Below, in pieces: positions 8,339 to 17,347 of a DNA stretch of 64,000 nucleotides. The first letter of the stretch is position 1. Each line of letters starts with the position of its first letter. The notes below the pieces were generated by a model. The model ran no database searches. It saw only the letters and a list, made by a program, of their open reading frames with translations, and was not told where the DNA came from. The translations under genes and the position numbers were made by a program. Source of the DNA: Paenibacillus radicis (ex Xue et al. 2023). GTDB taxonomy: Bacteria; Bacillota; Bacilli; Paenibacillales; NBRC-103111. Where the stretch lies: positions 124,001-188,000 of the forward strand of contig NZ_JANQBD010000003.1 of the NCBI RefSeq assembly GCF_024722015.1, written 5' to 3'.

Positions 8339-8456
8339 TAGGATGTCAGGGCCCTCTTCGAGTTACTTACAACTACTTATGTCAAATTATTTATGTATTA
8401 AATATCATTATTATGATAAAATAAGTGCTAACAAATTGATAATCGAGGTGGAAAAT

Positions 8457-8732
8457 ATGCCTACTATTCGTCCAATATCTGACTTACGAAATAACTTTAA
8501 TGCAATTTCAGATATTGCCCATCATGATGGTGAACCTGTATTTATAACAAAAAATGGTCAAAATGATCTTGTAGTTATGAGCCATGCATTATACGAAAAG
8601 CAACAAGCCCTTATTGAATTGTACCAAAAATTGGCAGTTGCTGAAAGTCAAAGTAATGCTGGAGTTGATAGAAAAAGTCATGCGGATGTCATGAATAATC
8701 TAAGGAGTCTAATTCGTGGAAAAGAGATATAA
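8457..8732 (+). CDS. Antitoxin of the Phd/YefM family
   Basis: A 91-residue protein starting MPTIRPISDLRNNFNAISD, with PVFITKNGQNDLVVMSHALY, the standard Phd/YefM DNA-binding N-terminus. A GAGGTGG ribosome site precedes the ATG at 8457. The longer frame from 8169 runs through repeat B and is not real. The C-terminal tail should wrap the toxin encoded just downstream, with which it overlaps by 17 nt. The pair should repress its own promoter. It lies between repeat B and a repeat remnant at 9054. Confidence 0.9.
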   Translation: MPTIRPISDLRNNFNAISDIAHHDGEPVFITKNGQNDLVVMSHALYEKQQALIELYQKLAVAESQSNAGVDRKSHADVMNNLRSLIRGKEI

Positions 8733-9021
8733 TATCGAGTATTTGCCAATTGCTGAACAAGATATCATCGATATCATTCAGTATATAATGCTTGATAATC
8801 CAACTGCTGCAATTTCAATGGCAAACATATTCGATGAAGCAATATCTGTCTTAGAGTTGTTTCCCCATAGCGGTTCTATTCCTAATGATATTAGACTTCA
8901 ATCCCTGAAATACAGAATGTTAATTGTTGAAAAATATATTGTGTTCTATGTGTTTAACAATGAGTTCGTGGAAATTCGAAGAATACTCCACGGTAAAAGA
9001 AAATATGACTTCTTGCTTTAA
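8716..9021 (+). CDS. Toxin of the RelE/ParE superfamily
   Basis: A 101-residue basic protein. Features are IEYLPIAEQDIIDIIQYI at the N-terminus, a YRMLIVEKYIVFYVFNNEFV beta region and a C-terminal VEIRRILHGKRKYDFLL, typical of RelE/ParE toxins. It overlaps the antitoxin gene by 17 nt, so translation is coupled. Whether it cuts mRNA on the ribosome (RelE) or poisons gyrase (ParE) cannot be told from sequence. Confidence 0.9.
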   Translation: MEKRYNIEYLPIAEQDIIDIIQYIMLDNPTAAISMANIFDEAISVLELFPHSGSIPNDIRLQSLKYRMLIVEKYIVFYVFNNEFVEIRRILHGKRKYDFLL

Positions 9022-9468
9022 CTTTCATCAACTTGGTTTGCCCTGATTTCCCATAACGTCTTATTTGCGAACTTCGTAAAATAATCTTATTTTAGTTGTA
9101 TTTATGAACTTCAGGAATATCACGATTAGCGATGATTTTGTGTAGGAATTGGAAAAATCAATTCAAAAGGATTTCCATAAGACTGAGATCTTTTATCCAT
9201 GCATCTGAATAGCGTTTGAAGGTAGTTCGAGATACCAATGCCTCCTTGTCCTTGAGTGGAAATCGATCTTTGATAAAATCACCCCTCAAAACCCACCCTC
9301 TCATTATACCAGTCAATGTAAATATTGGAAATTCAAAAAAGAGGCTCACAAAGTCCCTATTAGACTTTGCAACCCCCGATACTTACAGCACTATTTAAGC
9401 TCAGAAATACAATTATTATGTCGTTGGTACGGACCACTCACTCTCTTTTGATCATAGAAAATAATGTT
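9022..9468. other. Gap with repeat remnant and decayed minus-strand frame
   Basis: At 9054-9076 the sequence TAACGTCTTATTTGCGAAC repeats the left end of repeats A and B, but no right end follows. On the minus strand 9158-9349 is open (FFEFPIFTLTGIMRGW, RFPLKDKEALVSRTTFKRYS) without a ribosome site or recognisable family. A promoter-like module at 9303-9333 lies inside that frame. I see no convincing gene here. Confidence 0.4.
9303..9333 (-). promoter_or_regulatory. Promoter-like module shared with 17129-17159
   Basis: On the minus strand a -10 TATAAT (9303-9308) lies 17 nt from TTTCCA (9326-9331). The block 9317-9333 is identical over 17 bases (AATTTCCAATATTTACA) to the promoter region of the NUDIX gene near 17.1 kb, with identical spacing to the -10. 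No gene clearly uses it here. Confidence 0.5.
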
Positions 9469-10176
9469 CTAACTCATAATAATTTGCTCCAAACGCCAAC
9501 GAATTTCATCTGCCCTTTCTTCTCCGGCGATTTCTGTCACAATACGAAATCCTTCCGATAAATTAGGTTTTCTGCGCACATTATGGGCATCTGTAGCAAT
9601 AACATGCATATAATCATTCTCTATGAGCCAATGGCTGAAGCTCCTTGCTTCTTCGGAGTTTTTCCCCAGCAAGCTGTCAACCGACACCTGAGTAAGGCAG
9701 CCTTGATCGATAAGGTTGACGAGAAGCTGTGGATGATCACGGAAGAAAAAATGCCTCTCCGGATGGGGAATAATCGGCCTGATTCCTCGTTTCAAGAACG
9801 ATTCGACGATTTCCGGAGTTTCCTTGCAGTACCCCTCCCACACTTGTTCGAGCAGGATGAATTTACAAGCGGCTCCCAGATAGAAAAAATTTTCGCTTAG
9901 CGTATGTTCTTTGATAAAATCAGCATTTTCCAATCTAACCTCATGTCCAGCGTAGATCGTGACGTCGATGTTGTGAAGATGCAGCTGATTCTGAAGTTCG
10001 TCCACCTTATCCCGAACCCGTTGGCGATGTGTATAATGGTCCGCAGAAAAATGGGGTGTAGCAATGATATGGCGAATTCCATCATCATAAGCGATTTGAG
10101 CCATTTCAATTGATTCCCTAATGTCCGGGGGACCATCGTCGATCCCGGGAAGAATATGGCAATGAATATCGATCAT
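9469..10176 (-). CDS. PHP-type tyrosine-protein phosphatase (CpsB/YwqE family)
   Basis: The 235-residue protein has the full metal set of the PHP fold: HCHILPGIDDG at the N-terminus, IATPHF, GHEVRL, IIPHPERH and ATDAHN near the end. Family members dephosphorylate bacterial tyrosine kinases that control capsule or exopolysaccharide export. Start ATG at 10176 follows AAAGGATGA. The gene begins 10 nt after the stop of an ABC permease, so it is co-transcribed with a sugar transporter rather than with a kinase or glycosyltransferase genes, which is unusual. A phosphoesterase acting on an imported sugar phosphate is an alternative role. Confidence 0.85.
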   Translation of the reverse strand: MIDIHCHILPGIDDGPPDIRESIEMAQIAYDDGIRHIIATPHFSADHYTHRQRVRDKVDELQNQLHLHNIDVTIYAGHEVRLENADFIKEHTLSENFFYLGAACKFILLEQVWEGYCKETPEIVESFLKRGIRPIIPHPERHFFFRDHPQLLVNLIDQGCLTQVSVDSLLGKNSEEARSFSHWLIENDYMHVIATDAHNVRRKPNLSEGFRIVTEIAGEERADEIRWRLEQIIMS

Positions 10177-10186
10177 ATGCTATTCA

Positions 10187-11065
10187 TCATCCTTTCACAG
10201 ATCCGAGCATGGCGCCTTGGACGAAATATTTTTGCACGAACGGGTACAAGAAGAGCACGGGGAGAATGGCGACGTACACCGTGGCATATTTGATATTCAG
10301 GCTCATGACAGCCAGTTCTTCCGCTCCCGTACTCGCAGTTTGCGAGGCCATATCCCCTGCGATAACTATGTTGCGCAGAATAATCTGCAGCGGATACAAG
10401 TTCTTCTCGTTCAAATAAATAAGCGCCGGGAAGAAGCTGTTCCAGTGGGCTACTGCATAGAATAGGAACATCGTGGCCATCACCGGCATGGAAAGTGGCA
10501 GTACCACCTGAAGGAGAATTCGGAATTCACCGGCTCCGTCTACCGTCGCTGATTCGTGCAGCGAATCCGGAATATTTTCGAAGAATGTTCGCATCAAGAT
10601 CATATTAAATACATTAATAGCTGTCGGAATTAGAATAGCCCATACCGTATTCACCATTCCGAGCGAGTGAATCACCATGTAACGGGGAATCAAACCGCTG
10701 TCGAAAAACATGGTAAAGATGACAAATAGCGATAGCACCGCTCTTCCAAATAAATATCCCCTGGATAACGGGTAGGCGCACAAAGCGGTCATGATCAGAT
10801 TGATAACGACCCCGGCAGTCGTATAAAACAATGTATTGGCATAAGCGCGTAAAATAGATGCATCAGCCATAATGACATCATAAGCTTGCAAATTCAAGCC
10901 TTTGGGAAGAAAATAAACTTCCCCACGGTTAACGGCATCGCCGGCACTGATCGATACGATACCCATATAATACAGAGGGTACAAAGTAATTACGATCAGA
11001 AACAGCATGAACAGTACATTGCAGATATCGAATATGCGACCGCTATTGATTATGCGTCCGTGCAT
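10187..11065 (-). CDS. Carbohydrate ABC transporter permease (LplC/YtcP type)
   Basis: A 292-residue inner-membrane protein with about six spans (first near residues 13-33, VLFMLFLIVITLYPLYYMGI). It carries the cytoplasmic EAA loop that docks to the ATPase (LHESATVDGAGEFRILLQV). GGGGGG precedes the ATG at 11065. It partners the permease at 11081-11992, 15 nt upstream, and the lipoprotein at 12059-13711. As in other Lpl/Ytc-type systems no ATPase gene is present, so a shared MsmX-type ATPase is presumably recruited. Confidence 0.92.
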   Translation of the reverse strand: MHGRIINSGRIFDICNVLFMLFLIVITLYPLYYMGIVSISAGDAVNRGEVYFLPKGLNLQAYDVIMADASILRAYANTLFYTTAGVVINLIMTALCAYPLSRGYLFGRAVLSLFVIFTMFFDSGLIPRYMVIHSLGMVNTVWAILIPTAINVFNMILMRTFFENIPDSLHESATVDGAGEFRILLQVVLPLSMPVMATMFLFYAVAHWNSFFPALIYLNEKNLYPLQIILRNIVIAGDMASQTASTGAEELAVMSLNIKYATVYVAILPVLFLYPFVQKYFVQGAMLGSVKG

Positions 11066-11080
11066 GATGTTCCCCCCTTT

Positions 11081-11992
11081 TTAGAACAGCCTTGTTCCGC
11101 TAATTTTCTTCGATATCATATTGGCAGAGATGACCATGCCGAAAGCAATTATGGATTGGAAAATTCCGACTGCAGCAGCGAAGCTGAAATCGCTATCGAT
11201 CAAGCCTCGGCGATAAATGAACGTCTGAATGACGTCTGCCGTATCATAAGTGGGGCCGCTGTACAGCAATATAATTTTCTCAAAGCCGACCGACATCATT
11301 TTTCCGAGCATAAGGAGAAGCATAATCGTGACCACGGTAGAAATACCGGGCAATGTAATATGAATCATCTTATTCCAGCGATTAGCTCCATCCATCGTAG
11401 CGGCTTCATATAACTGAGGATCGATGGAGGTGAGCGCGGCTAAAAAGATGATGGAATTCCAACCCATATTTTGCCATATTTCTGAGCCGACGAAGATGGT
11501 ACGGAACCATTGGGGCAAGGCCATGAACGTCCTTGGCTCACTGCCCAGCCACTTGATCAAATTATTGATCAGACCGTCCGTCGACAAGAAATTGACCAGC
11601 ATTCCAGCTACTACAACTGTGGACAAGAAATGCGGGATGTACGTCACTGTCTGAATGAAACGTTTGAACACCTGAAGGCGAAGCTCATTCAACAAGAGAG
11701 CAAAAATAATTGAAGATGGGAAAAAGAATAATAACGAATAAAAATTAATGAGCAGCGTATTGCTGACGACCTGCCAAAAATAGGAATCCGTCAAAAATTG
11801 CTTGAAATATTTAAATCCTACCCAGGGGCTGTCAAAAAATCCTCTTACAATAGAGTAATCCTGAAAGGCCATTAAATTCCCGATCATTGGAGCATAATGG
11901 AAAACTAAAAAATAAATAAGAGGAAGCGCAAAAATCACATACAGCGGTATACTTCTAACGAATTTTCTTCTGACACCTGCAGCCGATATCAT
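11081..11992 (-). CDS. Carbohydrate ABC transporter permease (LplB type)
   Basis: A 303-residue permease with about six membrane spans, first IPLYVIFALPLIYFLVFHY. The EAA loop reads LYEAATMDGANRWNKMIHITLPG. AAGGAAGG precedes the ATG at 11992. The family imports oligosaccharides or modified sugars, often from plant cell-wall material. A terminator-like hairpin separates it from the binding-protein gene upstream, probably lowering permease expression relative to the binding protein. Confidence 0.92.
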   Translation of the reverse strand: MISAAGVRRKFVRSIPLYVIFALPLIYFLVFHYAPMIGNLMAFQDYSIVRGFFDSPWVGFKYFKQFLTDSYFWQVVSNTLLINFYSLLFFFPSSIIFALLLNELRLQVFKRFIQTVTYIPHFLSTVVVAGMLVNFLSTDGLINNLIKWLGSEPRTFMALPQWFRTIFVGSEIWQNMGWNSIIFLAALTSIDPQLYEAATMDGANRWNKMIHITLPGISTVVTIMLLLMLGKMMSVGFEKIILLYSGPTYDTADVIQTFIYRRGLIDSDFSFAAAVGIFQSIIAFGMVISANMISKKISGTRLF

Positions 11993-12011
11993 ATCAAGAC
12001 CTTCCTTTCTT

Positions 12012-12046
12012 AAAAAAAGGGGAACTTAGAGCACGACCGGTTCCCC
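12012..12046 (-). terminator. Intercistronic hairpin between binding protein and permease genes
   Basis: Read on the minus strand, GGGGAAC pairs with GTTCCCC and is followed by seven T residues. It lies within the operon, so it is better seen as a partial terminator or mRNA-end stabiliser that sets the binding protein to permease ratio. Confidence 0.7.
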
Positions 12047-12058
12047 TCTTTCAGCTGT

Positions 12059-13711
12059 TTACTTGACTACACGCGCTAAAGCATCGTTATAAATTTTTTC
12101 AAGCTGGTCGGATCCGAGCTTCTTCAGCTCAGCCACGAAACCATCCCAATCCTTGCTGAGTGCGCCATCCACCATAATAAATTTATCCATGTTGCGAGTG
12201 AGGTAGGAATCAAGCTGAGAACGCAGCTGCTTCAGCTTCTCGCGCTCGTCCTTAGTAAACGGAGGATCGCTTACAAAACGGATACTTTCCCCGTCTTTTT
12301 CCATTTTAACCGTTCTATCATCCCATTCTCTGGATTGTGGAGTTTGGAAAGGCTGACCCAAGCGTGTATCTTCCAATACGGCAAAGCCGAGATAGCCTAA
12401 ACCAAATAAAGAGGAAATCGTATAGCCTGGTGTTTTGTCATCCTTGTACTTATTGAATAAAGCATCGGCCATTTTGTACTCGCCATTCGCTAGTGAATAA
12501 TGCTCACCTTGGAGACCGAAGCTGGTCAGATTCGAGCCCTCATCGGAATAGAGCCAATCCATGAACGCAACCACTTTTTCCGGATTTTTCACCTTGGGAT
12601 TAATTACGTACGATTCGGACAGATGGCCTTTTGCGTAGATCAGATTCCGCTTTGTGCCGTTAGGCGAAGTCAGCGTTGGAAGCATGTCGAATTTCGATTT
12701 CGGATCTACTTTTTGCAGCGCAATATTGAATTGGTTCGCGAAGCCGTTATTATCTTGGAAATAGAATGATTTCACGGAGCTTAGCTTCTCCTGCCAGATT
12801 TGAGAAGTGGCTGTTGCATAATCAGGATCAAGCAGCTTCTCCTTATGCAGTTTGAACAACCATCCGATGGCATCCTTGAATTCAGGAGAATTCGGACCAA
12901 ATTTATATTTTTTCTCTTTGGGTTCGTAATACATTTTGGAACCGTTGAATGTTGTGTAACCGCTTCCAAAGGCGAATGCAATAGGATTTATCAAGTTTTC
13001 AGTTCCGGTTAGCCCATTAGCCGCCCGAGCCGTAAACGGATAGGAATCCGGGTATGCCGCTTTCATCTTTTTAAATACCTCATACAGCTCGTCATAGCTA
13101 GTGGGTGCTTTGGCTCCGATCTTATCAAGGATATCTACGCGAATCATGGATAACTGTCCACCCGCGCCGGCGTAACTGGCAGCAAGCGGGAAACCATATA
13201 ACTTATTGTCAATCCGATTCTTGTTAATATCCGGTTGTTGTTCAATAACTTTCTTTAAATTCGGCATCTTGTCAAGGTATGGGGTCAGATCGAGGAAAAT
13301 TCCAGTATCCGCATAGTTCTGGATATCGTCCTGCTTCACCAGCATAATATCCGGTGTTGTGTTCGTAGCAATTAGCGTCTTCTTCTTATCGTCATAATTG
13401 CTTTGCGGGACGCTTTGCAAATTTAGCTTGACGTTTTGTCTCTTCTGGAATTCCTTGACTGCGAGCGAATCGTTAAGAATCGCCTGTGAAGGATGCTCGT
13501 ACCTCATCCAAGATATTTCCAGCGGTGCGGCAGGTGCAGGGGCCGGTGTTGTCGCTCCTCCTGAAGCTGCCGGCGGCGTTGCTGTCGGCTTGGAGTTGGC
13601 ATTATTCGCAGGCTGCGCTCCTCCGCTGCAGCCTGCTATCAATCCGGCAGGCAACAATATAGCGCACCCAGTCATGATGACCCTCGTCTTTAAACTTGTT
13701 TTTTTGTACAT
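12059..13711 (-). CDS. Extracellular solute-binding lipoprotein (LplA type)
   Basis: A 550-residue lipoprotein. The signal peptide ends in the lipobox LIAGC, and a Thr/Pro/Ala-rich linker (residues about 25-60) follows. The long C-lobe and length of about 550 residues fit the LplA group of large binding proteins that pair with LplB/LplC permeases. The ATG at 13711 is used because GGGGAGG lies 6 nt upstream; an upstream TTG in frame would overlap that site. It captures a sugar outside the membrane. The substrate is not evident. Confidence 0.92.
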   Translation of the reverse strand: MYKKTSLKTRVIMTGCAILLPAGLIAGCSGGAQPANNANSKPTATPPAASGGATTPAPAPAAPLEISWMRYEHPSQAILNDSLAVKEFQKRQNVKLNLQSVPQSNYDDKKKTLIATNTTPDIMLVKQDDIQNYADTGIFLDLTPYLDKMPNLKKVIEQQPDINKNRIDNKLYGFPLAASYAGAGGQLSMIRVDILDKIGAKAPTSYDELYEVFKKMKAAYPDSYPFTARAANGLTGTENLINPIAFAFGSGYTTFNGSKMYYEPKEKKYKFGPNSPEFKDAIGWLFKLHKEKLLDPDYATATSQIWQEKLSSVKSFYFQDNNGFANQFNIALQKVDPKSKFDMLPTLTSPNGTKRNLIYAKGHLSESYVINPKVKNPEKVVAFMDWLYSDEGSNLTSFGLQGEHYSLANGEYKMADALFNKYKDDKTPGYTISSLFGLGYLGFAVLEDTRLGQPFQTPQSREWDDRTVKMEKDGESIRFVSDPPFTKDEREKLKQLRSQLDSYLTRNMDKFIMVDGALSKDWDGFVAELKKLGSDQLEKIYNDALARVVK

Positions 13712-13856
13712 ATAGAACCTCCCCAAATCATAAATTATCCCGCACCATTCACTCTACCGACTTCCATTTTATACGTATATAACCAATAGGGAGCATTATG
13801 CTCCGAAATTCCGTATTGAAACCGATGATTCACATTTCCACCATGAACTAAAAAGT

Positions 13857-16181
13857 CTACTTGGCTTCATCCTGCTTTCGACAGATGGCGTTACGGTAAT
13901 CTACTGGAGTAATCCCTTCGTGCTTCTTGAATATTCGCAAAAATGTAGTGCGACTCAAAATGCCGATTTGTTCAGACACTTCACTGATTTTCAGATCCGT
14001 CTGAGCAAGCAGCTCCTTGGCTTTGGCCATCCGAACCAAGCTTATATAATCCGTAATGCTAGTCCCTGTCGTTTCTTTGAACAGTCGGGACACATATTTG
14101 GGGGACAAGCCGATTTCGTCAGCTATATTTTCCAAATAAATGTTATTACGGTAATTGTTTTCTATGTAGCTCGTAATGAGCGTAATAACCGTCCCTGCTT
14201 TCGGCTCGCCCTTGACAGTTGTTTCGGCGATAATGCGCCCGTAGAAATCCAATAGCCGTTCAATACGTTCATCGAACTCATTTGGCGACATATTCCTGCC
14301 CGCCAGAATGGCGTACTCATCTTCCGTAAGCAGCAAGTGAAGATTAAGCTGTCGCTCATGAATATATCGGATGCCGGTATTCAACAGTTCAGCAAGCAGC
14401 GTGCCAAGATAAGCATAAGAAACGCCGCGGTTCATATTTGACTGGACCAGACCTTCCACTTCCGTACGCAAGGTTTCGATATTGCCTGATTTGAAACCGT
14501 TCGCAATTTTACTTTCGTCCAGAAAGGAATAAAAATGTGTTTGTTCAATTGTGAAATTAGCGGCATCAGCGATCGTGACTTCAGAATGCCCTTTTCCATG
14601 AACGATTGCCGTGATAGCATCGCTGTAGGATTTGGCAATATCTCCTACCTTGGAGTAGATTTTTCCCAATCCGATTGTCAGCTCGCAATAGATCATATCG
14701 TATTCGAAGGTGCTCTTCATATTTTCCAATGCCAGATCAAGCAAAAGCCGGTCTTCTTCTCGCTTCAAATTCATGATGCATACATACAGGTTTGGATCTA
14801 ATTCCAGCACATAGCAATTAACATGACGCTGCATGAGTCCCCATAATAGATTTTTCATCTTTTCCTGAATTAGCAGCCGGTCGGTTTCCAGAAGCTCGTG
14901 ATAAAATCGACCCTTGTAATCAAACATAAAACAGCAGCACGAGTAATAGGAGCCTTCAAAACCAAGCTTATTTAAAATCCGGGTCGGAATTTCCTGCTGC
15001 ACCCAGGCTTGCCCCTTGATCAAATTGATGAAAAATTGGTCATGCAGCTCGCTCGAATATTGATTCAATGTGAGAGCCGCATTTCGATTCTGTTCGACCA
15101 ATTGATGAATCCGGCTTCGGATCATTTTTAATTCGTCACTGCTTCGGAGTTCATTGTGAACCTCGATTTCCTTCTCCTCGCGGATCAGAATTTCCTTAAT
15201 ATTTTTGATAGGATTATAAAGATTGACACTGAACACAAATGAAAAAAGGATGCCAATGATTACGAGACTAACGCAAATCCAGAATACGACGTTCAAAATG
15301 CCGGATGATTCGCTGCCAAATGATGATACTGGGGTTATGGAGTAATAGTTCCAGCCGAAAGAGCCAGAAGGCGAATGTGCAATCAAGACTTCGGAACCGT
15401 TCAACTTCGTAAAAAGGAAGTCCTTATTCTCAGGGAACTGCGCATCAATTTGCCGAACCGTATCCCCATCCCAATTACCGCTGTTTAGAATCACCTGTCC
15501 GCCGCTGTTCAGAATCAGATATGTCGTTGAGGAGTAGAGCGAATTGTTGTTGAGTGAAGAAGCGATCGCAGGAACAGACAGGCTGGTCACTAATGTCGCC
15601 AGTTTGCCATTTACATATTGTGTGGAGACGCTCGGTATAACCTCCTGAGTATGCGGACCGTTGGACGGCCCCACTCGGGTCGGGGGAAGCAGCTCGAATA
15701 AGCTGCTTGTCTCGAGCTTTTTTTTCCAAAACTCCTGATCATAGTCGTCTAAATGATAAAATTGTTCAAAAAACGTTTCAAAGCTGAAGAGCCCTTCGGT
15801 GGAGTACACACGTTTTGTATCGATGTATAGGAAAATTTTATCGATGAACGAACTGATTGTGTTACGATTTTGAACAATGGCTTTGATAATCATCGGCAAG
15901 TTGACTTTCTCCTGATCGGTCAGTTGAGGGTAAGGCTTTAAATACTGTTCAATGATATCGCTCAGAAATAAATTATTGTTCGTGGATTGAGCCATCTCCA
16001 AATAAATGTCAACAGTTCGGGAGGAAGACTTCAAATTGGTGCCAAGCTTTTGGGACACGTCTTTCTTGACGATCTGTTCCTCATTCAGATAAGAGATCAG
16101 ACCGATGATTATTATGGGGATTAACAAAGAGAGGAAGTACATGAGAATTTTTCGGAACAATTTATTTTTTATCACTGGCAT
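13857..16181 (-). CDS. Membrane-anchored AraC-family regulator (sensor plus DNA-binding in one chain)
   Basis: The 774-residue protein has a first span at about residues 15-35 (YFLSLLIPIIIIGLISYL) and a roughly 250-residue extracellular sensor. A second span (VVFWICVSLVIIGILFSFVF), a linker and two helix-turn-helix units at the C-terminus follow (IADEIGLSPKYVSRLFKETT and SEQIGILSRTTFLRIFKKHE). Such one-component sensors detect an extracellular sugar or occupied binding protein and activate the adjacent transporter operon. I start at 16181 behind AGAGGGGG. The transporter operon begins 145 nt downstream on the same strand, and cre-like sites lie upstream. Confidence 0.93.
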   Translation of the reverse strand: MPVIKNKLFRKILMYFLSLLIPIIIIGLISYLNEEQIVKKDVSQKLGTNLKSSSRTVDIYLEMAQSTNNNLFLSDIIEQYLKPYPQLTDQEKVNLPMIIKAIVQNRNTISSFIDKIFLYIDTKRVYSTEGLFSFETFFEQFYHLDDYDQEFWKKKLETSSLFELLPPTRVGPSNGPHTQEVIPSVSTQYVNGKLATLVTSLSVPAIASSLNNNSLYSSTTYLILNSGGQVILNSGNWDGDTVRQIDAQFPENKDFLFTKLNGSEVLIAHSPSGSFGWNYYSITPVSSFGSESSGILNVVFWICVSLVIIGILFSFVFSVNLYNPIKNIKEILIREEKEIEVHNELRSSDELKMIRSRIHQLVEQNRNAALTLNQYSSELHDQFFINLIKGQAWVQQEIPTRILNKLGFEGSYYSCCCFMFDYKGRFYHELLETDRLLIQEKMKNLLWGLMQRHVNCYVLELDPNLYVCIMNLKREEDRLLLDLALENMKSTFEYDMIYCELTIGLGKIYSKVGDIAKSYSDAITAIVHGKGHSEVTIADAANFTIEQTHFYSFLDESKIANGFKSGNIETLRTEVEGLVQSNMNRGVSYAYLGTLLAELLNTGIRYIHERQLNLHLLLTEDEYAILAGRNMSPNEFDERIERLLDFYGRIIAETTVKGEPKAGTVITLITSYIENNYRNNIYLENIADEIGLSPKYVSRLFKETTGTSITDYISLVRMAKAKELLAQTDLKISEVSEQIGILSRTTFLRIFKKHEGITPVDYRNAICRKQDEAK

Positions 16182-16242
16182 ACTTCCGAACCCCCTCTTC
16201 TTGTATAGACGGATGCGCACGAAATAGCATAGAATTACGATC

Positions 16243-16256
16243 GGAAAACGTTTACA
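16243..16256 (-). promoter_or_regulatory. cre-like site near the regulator start
   Basis: Minus-strand TGTAAACGTTTTCC matches TGWAANCGNTNWCA except for the final base. It is 62 bp upstream of the AraC regulator start, a position suited to CcpA repression. Confidence 0.5.
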
Positions 16257-16438
16257 TTTTTACCTGCAAATTTTTTAAAAATTGATACAATTCCAAACAA
16301 CTGTGAAGCCTTGACAAGGACTTACAACTCGAATGATTAACCTACCGTGACTATAACATACTCGAATTTGATGCAGAGTTAAAGGATTACATTGAAAAAC
16401 TTTTAAAAATATCCTTTCCGTATAGTTGCACAATTTCA

Positions 16439-16452
16439 TGTAAACGATTACA
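16439..16452. promoter_or_regulatory. Consensus-perfect cre site
   Basis: TGTAAACGATTACA fits the CcpA consensus TGWAANCGNTNWCA at every defined position and is nearly palindromic. It lies about 260 bp upstream of the AraC regulator and 107 bp beyond the NUDIX stop codon. With the weaker site at 16243 it suggests glucose control of the 9.5-16.2 kb sugar locus. Confidence 0.6.
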
Positions 16453-16558
16453 CTTTTCTCGCAATAATTACCAAGAATACCTTTGATAGAACAAGGTCGT
16501 TAGGCCATAGTGCGCATACGCTGCTAGCTGATGTCATGCGGCTTTCTTGGCTGCCCAT

Positions 16559-17047
16559 CTACTCTTTTTCCAGTTGCTTTAAATAATAAAGGATCCCCGC
16601 TCGATCAACGTTTGAAAATTGTAAAGGATTGCTGCTAATTAATTCTGATAGTTCCTTTATGTTAACCCATTTAATATCCGTTGTTTCGTCTCCGAACTTC
16701 AGAATCTCACCTTCAGCTCTGCATCTAAAATAATACCCTACTGAATCAATGGGTCCCTTTAATGTTTGATATGCGCCAAATGGTTTAATGCATTCAACTT
16801 CAAATTCCGGATTTATTCCGGTTGTATCAATTCTTGTGTCTTCTCCTTCAACTTCAGTTACTTCCAATCCGGTCTCCTCTTTTACCTCTCTTCTTAACGC
16901 TTGTACTAACGATTCAAATGGTTCGATTCTTCCTCCAGGCAATTCAATCTTTAATGGTTCATTGGGTTTATTTCTTGTTTGAATTACGATTTGTCTTTCA
17001 TTATTAAAATCTCTTTCAATTATCGCTCTAGAGTTAACAAAAAACAT
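16559..17047 (-). CDS. NUDIX hydrolase
   Basis: A 162-residue protein with a complete Nudix box, GGRIEPFESLVQALRREVKE followed by ETGL, giving the G-x5-E-x7-REuxEExGu metal site. It should hydrolyse a nucleoside diphosphate linked to another group; the substrate is unknown. I start at the ATG at 17047, which follows GAGGGG by about 9 nt. The longer frame (17179) would begin upstream of the promoter at 17129-17159, so it is not used. Confidence 0.88.
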   Translation of the reverse strand: MFFVNSRAIIERDFNNERQIVIQTRNKPNEPLKIELPGGRIEPFESLVQALRREVKEETGLEVTEVEGEDTRIDTTGINPEFEVECIKPFGAYQTLKGPIDSVGYYFRCRAEGEILKFGDETTDIKWVNIKELSELISSNPLQFSNVDRAGILYYLKQLEKE

Positions 17048-17128
17048 AGGATCAATCCCCTCTTCGCACATCATTTCAGTTTTCTTACCGACCCAGGATC
17101 GCTTGTGAAAATGCAGTTCTTTATTTCT

Positions 17129-17159
17129 ATTATAACAACCATTGTAAATATTGGAAATT
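17129..17159 (-). promoter_or_regulatory. Promoter of the NUDIX gene
   Basis: Minus strand: TTTCCA (17152-17157), 17 nt, TATAAT (17129-17134), about 80 bp ahead of the NUDIX start. The -10 is perfect; the -35 is poor. The whole block recurs at 9303-9333, which supports functional or mobile conservation. Confidence 0.6.
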
Positions 17160-17347
17160 AAAAAGGATAAAAACGGCACACTTGCCTTCCACCTTTTAAG
17201 AGTAGCCTCATTTTAATCAGCTCATTGAATATACACTATAATAAATATATAGTTAGATACAGGGTCCGCCGCTTTCACGGACAAGTACGTCGTCAGTGTG
17301 GCGGCGATCGCCGTTCGAACATGCTGAATAAGGAGTGATTGGAAACT

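Larger units (their letters stand above)
16182..16558. other. Intergenic region with cre sites
   Basis: This 377-nt gap holds the promoter region of the AraC-type regulator. Apart from the two cre-like sequences listed separately I see no gene or clear hairpin. Confidence 0.5.

Noticed and set aside
8169..8456. Long N-terminal extension of the antitoxin frame
   Set aside because: It runs through structured repeat B and has no ribosome site; the ATG at 8457 has GAGGTGG.
9158..9349. 63-codon minus frame as a gene
   Set aside because: It begins without a ribosome site and contains a promoter-like module, so at most a remnant.
11424..11713. Plus-strand frames within the permease genes
   Set aside because: Shadows of the minus-strand permeases, which have clear EAA loops and spans.
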